Source: Desulfobulbus sp.
GTDB lineage: Bacteria > Desulfobacterota > Desulfobulbia > Desulfobulbales > Desulfobulbaceae
DNA length: 8,562 bases
Assembly (NCBI GenBank): GCA_011051825.1
Contig: DRKH01000349.1
Span: forward strand, 1-8,562
Direction of reading: 5' to 3'
Positions 6,989-8,562 of the stretch are shown here, piece by piece (within the stretch, counting starts at the first letter, position 1; each line of letters begins with the position of its first letter). The position numbers and the translations under genes were made by a program. The notes beneath the pieces are model-generated. The model did not search any database. It saw only the letters and a list, made by a program, of their open reading frames with translations, and had not been told where the DNA came from.

Positions 6989-7279
6989 ATGAATAAATCA
7001 GAACTGATTGAAGCCTTGGCCGAAGAGATGCAGCTGCCTGTTCGAGAAGCGGCCTCGATCACCAACACTATCATCGATACCATGACCGAGGCCCTGGCCA
7101 GTGGTGACTCCATAGAAATCCGGGGATTCGGTAGTTTTGTGGTTAAAAAGTATGGCGCCTATACCGGTCGTAACCCTAAAACGGGAGAGAAAATCAAGGT
7201 TGCGCCAAAGAGCCTGCCGTTTTTTAAGGTAGGGAAAGACCTGCGCGAGAGTGTGAATAAAAACTTCAAGAAAGAGTAA
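6989..7279 (+). CDS. HU/IHF-family nucleoid DNA-binding protein
   Basis: A 96-residue histone-like protein that dimerises and bends DNA. The ATG at 6989 is preceded by AGGGAGAA (6977-6984) at good spacing and opens with the family's usual MNKSELIEAL. A GTG start 15 nt upstream would overlap that ribosome binding site and is rejected. The alpha-helical dimer core occupies about 3-38. The signature IEIRGFGSF spans 42-50. The DNA-binding beta-arm contains GRNPKTGEKI (60-69), with P63 at the intercalating proline position. PFFKVGKDLR (77-86) leads into the last helix. The IEIRGFGSF and GRNPKTG segments resemble IHF-beta as much as HU, so the subfamily is unsettled. A TTGACC at 6917-6922 lies upstream, but no matching -10 element is clear. 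The transcript may run about 300 nt past the stop to the terminator at 7579-7605. Confidence 0.93.
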   Translation: MNKSELIEALAEEMQLPVREAASITNTIIDTMTEALASGDSIEIRGFGSFVVKKYGAYTGRNPKTGEKIKVAPKSLPFFKVGKDLRESVNKNFKKE

Positions 7280-7348
7280 GCGTCCACCAGCACCCCATCT
7301 TCGTCCGATCAGACCGGCTCACACAGGCAGGCTATCGAAGTCTCGTTC

Positions 7349-7430
7349 CTCGCTTACCCGGAGTCTCGCAGGCTCGCTTACCCGGAGTCTCGCAGGCTCG
7401 CTTACCCGGAGTCTCGCAGGCTCGCTTACC
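7349..7430. repeat. 24-bp tandem repeat, 3.4 copies
   Basis: Units start at 7349, 7373 and 7397 with an exact 24-bp period, and a partial copy runs 7421-7430. Each begins CTCGCTTACCCG and ends GTCTCGCAGG. The three full copies are identical. A decayed half-copy (GCAGGCT, then AGTCTCG) lies just before, at about 7328-7348. The period is a multiple of three, but no start codon, ribosome binding site or long frame supports coding. Perfect identity points to recent slippage expansion. Confidence 0.93.
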
Positions 7431-7449
7431 TGAACGAATCCGGGGCACG

Positions 7450-7508
7450 GGTAAACGTTTACAATTTGGATGTAATGCCGGGGACATGACATCCCGGTGA
7501 ACGGTTAC
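7450..7508. repeat. Small palindromic intergenic element B
   Basis: Two related 13-bp boxes, GGTAAACGTTTAC (7450-7462) and GGTGAACGGTTAC (7496-7508), sit 46 bp apart. The first contains the perfect 12-bp palindrome GTAAACGTTTAC. The second pairs imperfectly with the first as an inverted repeat, and an inner CCGGG/CCCGG stem lies between. The right edge and following bases (TGAACGGTTAC then AAGAAATAA) closely resemble those of the element at 22-131 (TGAACAGTTAC, then GAAGAAACAA), suggesting one repeat family. No transposase lies nearby. Confidence 0.6.
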
Positions 7509-7578
7509 AAGAAATAAACCTGCCCGAAGACGGGCCTTGCCTCGCCCGGTCGCACCAACACCGGCTCTGTACTACCCG

Positions 7579-7605
7579 GCACCGGTCTTCCACCGGTGCT
7601 TTTTT
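7579..7605 (+). terminator. Rho-independent terminator
   Basis: GCACCGGT (7579-7586) and ACCGGTGC (7592-7599) form a perfect 8-bp GC-rich stem around a 5-nt loop, followed directly by six T (7600-7605). The reverse strand has no U-run after the stem, so it works only for + strand transcripts. It most likely ends the HU (or rluB-HU) transcript. The distance of about 300 nt from the HU stop is long, which could reflect repeats inserted between stop and terminator or a small RNA ending here. Confidence 0.88.
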
Positions 7606-7676
7606 GGCGTGAGCCGACTGCGACTCAAGGTTGAGCTTTCCCTTGTACAGCCTGCCTGTTGGCAGACTCCTTCTTC

Positions 7677-8562
7677 TCACACAATCTCTCCCACCAGATC
7701 ATAGGTATGGGCTTCGGTTATTCGTACCGGTACAATAGCACCGGCACTGGCCTGACCGTCGGCAATATAGACACAGCCATCGATCTCAGGAGCCTGAAAA
7801 CGGGTACGCCCTTCAAGTAACAAGTCCGTTTCCGCACTGACCCCCTCAACCAGAACCTGTTCCACCCGACCAACATATTTTTGCACCTTGCCGGCACTGA
7901 TTTCCGCCTGAGCCGCCATCACCCGCTTAAATCGCTCCTCCTTTTCCGAATCACCGATTTTGTTCTTGAGCCTGTGGGCCGCACATCCCTCTTCATCCTG
8001 GTACTGAAAGACACCGACATGATCGAGTTGCCAGCGCTGCAGACAATCAATCAGGGTCTCGACATCCTGCTCGGTTTCGCCGGGAAAGCCGACCAGCAGG
8101 GTTGTACGCAGGGCACAATCAGGCAGGTAACTGTGGATCCGGGCAATGAGATCCTCCAGATCTCGACGGCCATAGCGTCGATTCATCCGCTGCAACACCG
8201 GATCACTGACATGCTGAAAGGGAATATCGAGATAAGGGACAATACGGGGCTCGGCCGCCATCAATTCAAGCAGCGCATCTGAAGTGGTTGTCGGGTAGAG
8301 ATAAAGCAGACGAACCCAGGGAATATCCGTTCGTTTCAGAATCTGCTCAAGCAGGTGAACCAGATCGGTTGCCGGATTCAGATCAGTGCCGTAGGCGGTC
8401 AGGTCCTGGGCAATGAGATTGAGTTCACGAACCCCGCCGGCAGCGAGCCGTTCCGCCTCAAGGACAAGATCAGCGGCAGGTCGGCTGCGGAGACTGCCGC
8501 GAATGGAGGGAATCAGGCAATAGGTACAACGATTATCACAACCTTCGGTAATTTTAAGAAAA
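7677..8562 (-). CDS. rimO: Ribosomal protein S12 methylthiotransferase RimO, partial (N-terminus outside window)
   Basis: The reading frame stays open from the TGA at 7677-7679 to the window end, giving 295 visible codons including the stop (294 residues) of a protein usually about 440 long. The missing part is the N-terminal UPF0004 domain. RimO is a radical-SAM enzyme that uses two iron-sulfur clusters to methylthiolate a conserved Asp of ribosomal protein S12. The first visible residues read FLKITEGCDNRCTYC, carrying the radical-SAM CxxxCxxC cysteines at visible positions 8, 12 and 15 (8540-8517). The RimO-like IPSIRGSLRSRP follows, then LDIPFQH and TTLLVGFPGET. The C-terminal TRAM domain (about the last 65 residues) includes LEGRTRFQAPEIDG, typical of RimO rather than the tRNA enzyme MiaB. 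The gene converges on the HU gene. Its true start cannot be seen. Confidence 0.95.
   Translation of the reverse strand, partial: FLKITEGCDNRCTYCLIPSIRGSLRSRPAADLVLEAERLAAGGVRELNLIAQDLTAYGTDLNPATDLVHLLEQILKRTDIPWVRLLYLYPTTTSDALLELMAAEPRIVPYLDIPFQHVSDPVLQRMNRRYGRRDLEDLIARIHSYLPDCALRTTLLVGFPGETEQDVETLIDCLQRWQLDHVGVFQYQDEEGCAAHRLKNKIGDSEKEERFKRVMAAQAEISAGKVQKYVGRVEQVLVEGVSAETDLLLEGRTRFQAPEIDGCVYIADGQASAGAIVPVRITEAHTYDLVGEIV

Larger units (their letters stand above)
7280..7676. other. Repeat-rich convergent intergenic space
   Basis: The 397 bp between the HU and RimO stops hold no supported gene. In order they contain about 45 bp of unremarkable sequence, a degenerate half-copy then 3.4 copies of a 24-bp repeat, a palindromic element, a short GCCCG/CGGGC hairpin (7522-7535), and the + strand terminator. 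On the - strand that short hairpin is followed by a T-rich tract (AGGTTTATTTCTT) and could weakly terminate rimO; no better - strand terminator is visible. Confidence 0.6.

Noticed and set aside
7349..7430. 24-bp direct repeats as iterons of a replication origin or as a CRISPR
   Set aside because: The repeats abut without spacers, no replication initiator gene is present, and the neighbours are chromosomal housekeeping genes.
7459..7680. 73-codon - strand frame just after rimO
   Set aside because: It covers the palindromic element and terminator, has no homology-like pattern and no credible start signal.

Overview
The window reads as bacterial chromosome, most plausibly from an anaerobic Gram-negative of the Desulfobacterota (Desulfobulbales-like). 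This rests on inference: a long-form UbiD decarboxylase, an RluB / HU-family / RimO cluster, and a large secreted repeat protein in a GC-moderate genome whose intergenic spaces carry short repeats. No rRNA, tRNA, CRISPR array, transposase or prophage gene was seen.

Layout from left to right. Bases 1-217 hold no gene. They contain a 110-bp imperfect palindrome (22-131) and a six-copy 7-bp tandem array (174-215) that ends two bases before the start codon of a UbiD-family prenylated-FMN decarboxylase (218-1990, +). A bidirectional hairpin terminator (2097-2126) separates it from a convergent gene of 1126 codons (2157-5537, -). That gene encodes a signal peptide, ten transthyretin-like beta-sandwich repeats of about 107 residues and a short unique tail. 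Five of the ten repeats are near-identical 321-bp DNA repeats. Upstream of it lies a 606-bp AT-rich divergent intergenic region (5538-6143) with a promoter candidate and two leader hairpins for the repeat gene.

The right part is housekeeping. It has an RsuA/RluB-type rRNA pseudouridine synthase (6144-6887, +), an HU/IHF-family nucleoid protein (6989-7279, +), a 397-bp convergent intergenic space, and the 3' two-thirds of rimO (7677 to the window end, -). RluB and RimO both modify the ribosome (23S rRNA and ribosomal protein S12). The intergenic space holds a 24-bp tandem repeat, a small palindromic element related to the one at 22-131, and a strong rho-independent terminator about 300 nt after the HU stop.

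No complete new multi-gene system is evident. The most unusual content is the homogenised, disulfide-patterned repeat protein with a two-unit alternation inside its array, and the family of intergenic palindromes and short tandem repeats. One of those palindromes has a strand-polarised set of wobble pairs, which suggests it acts as a folded single strand.
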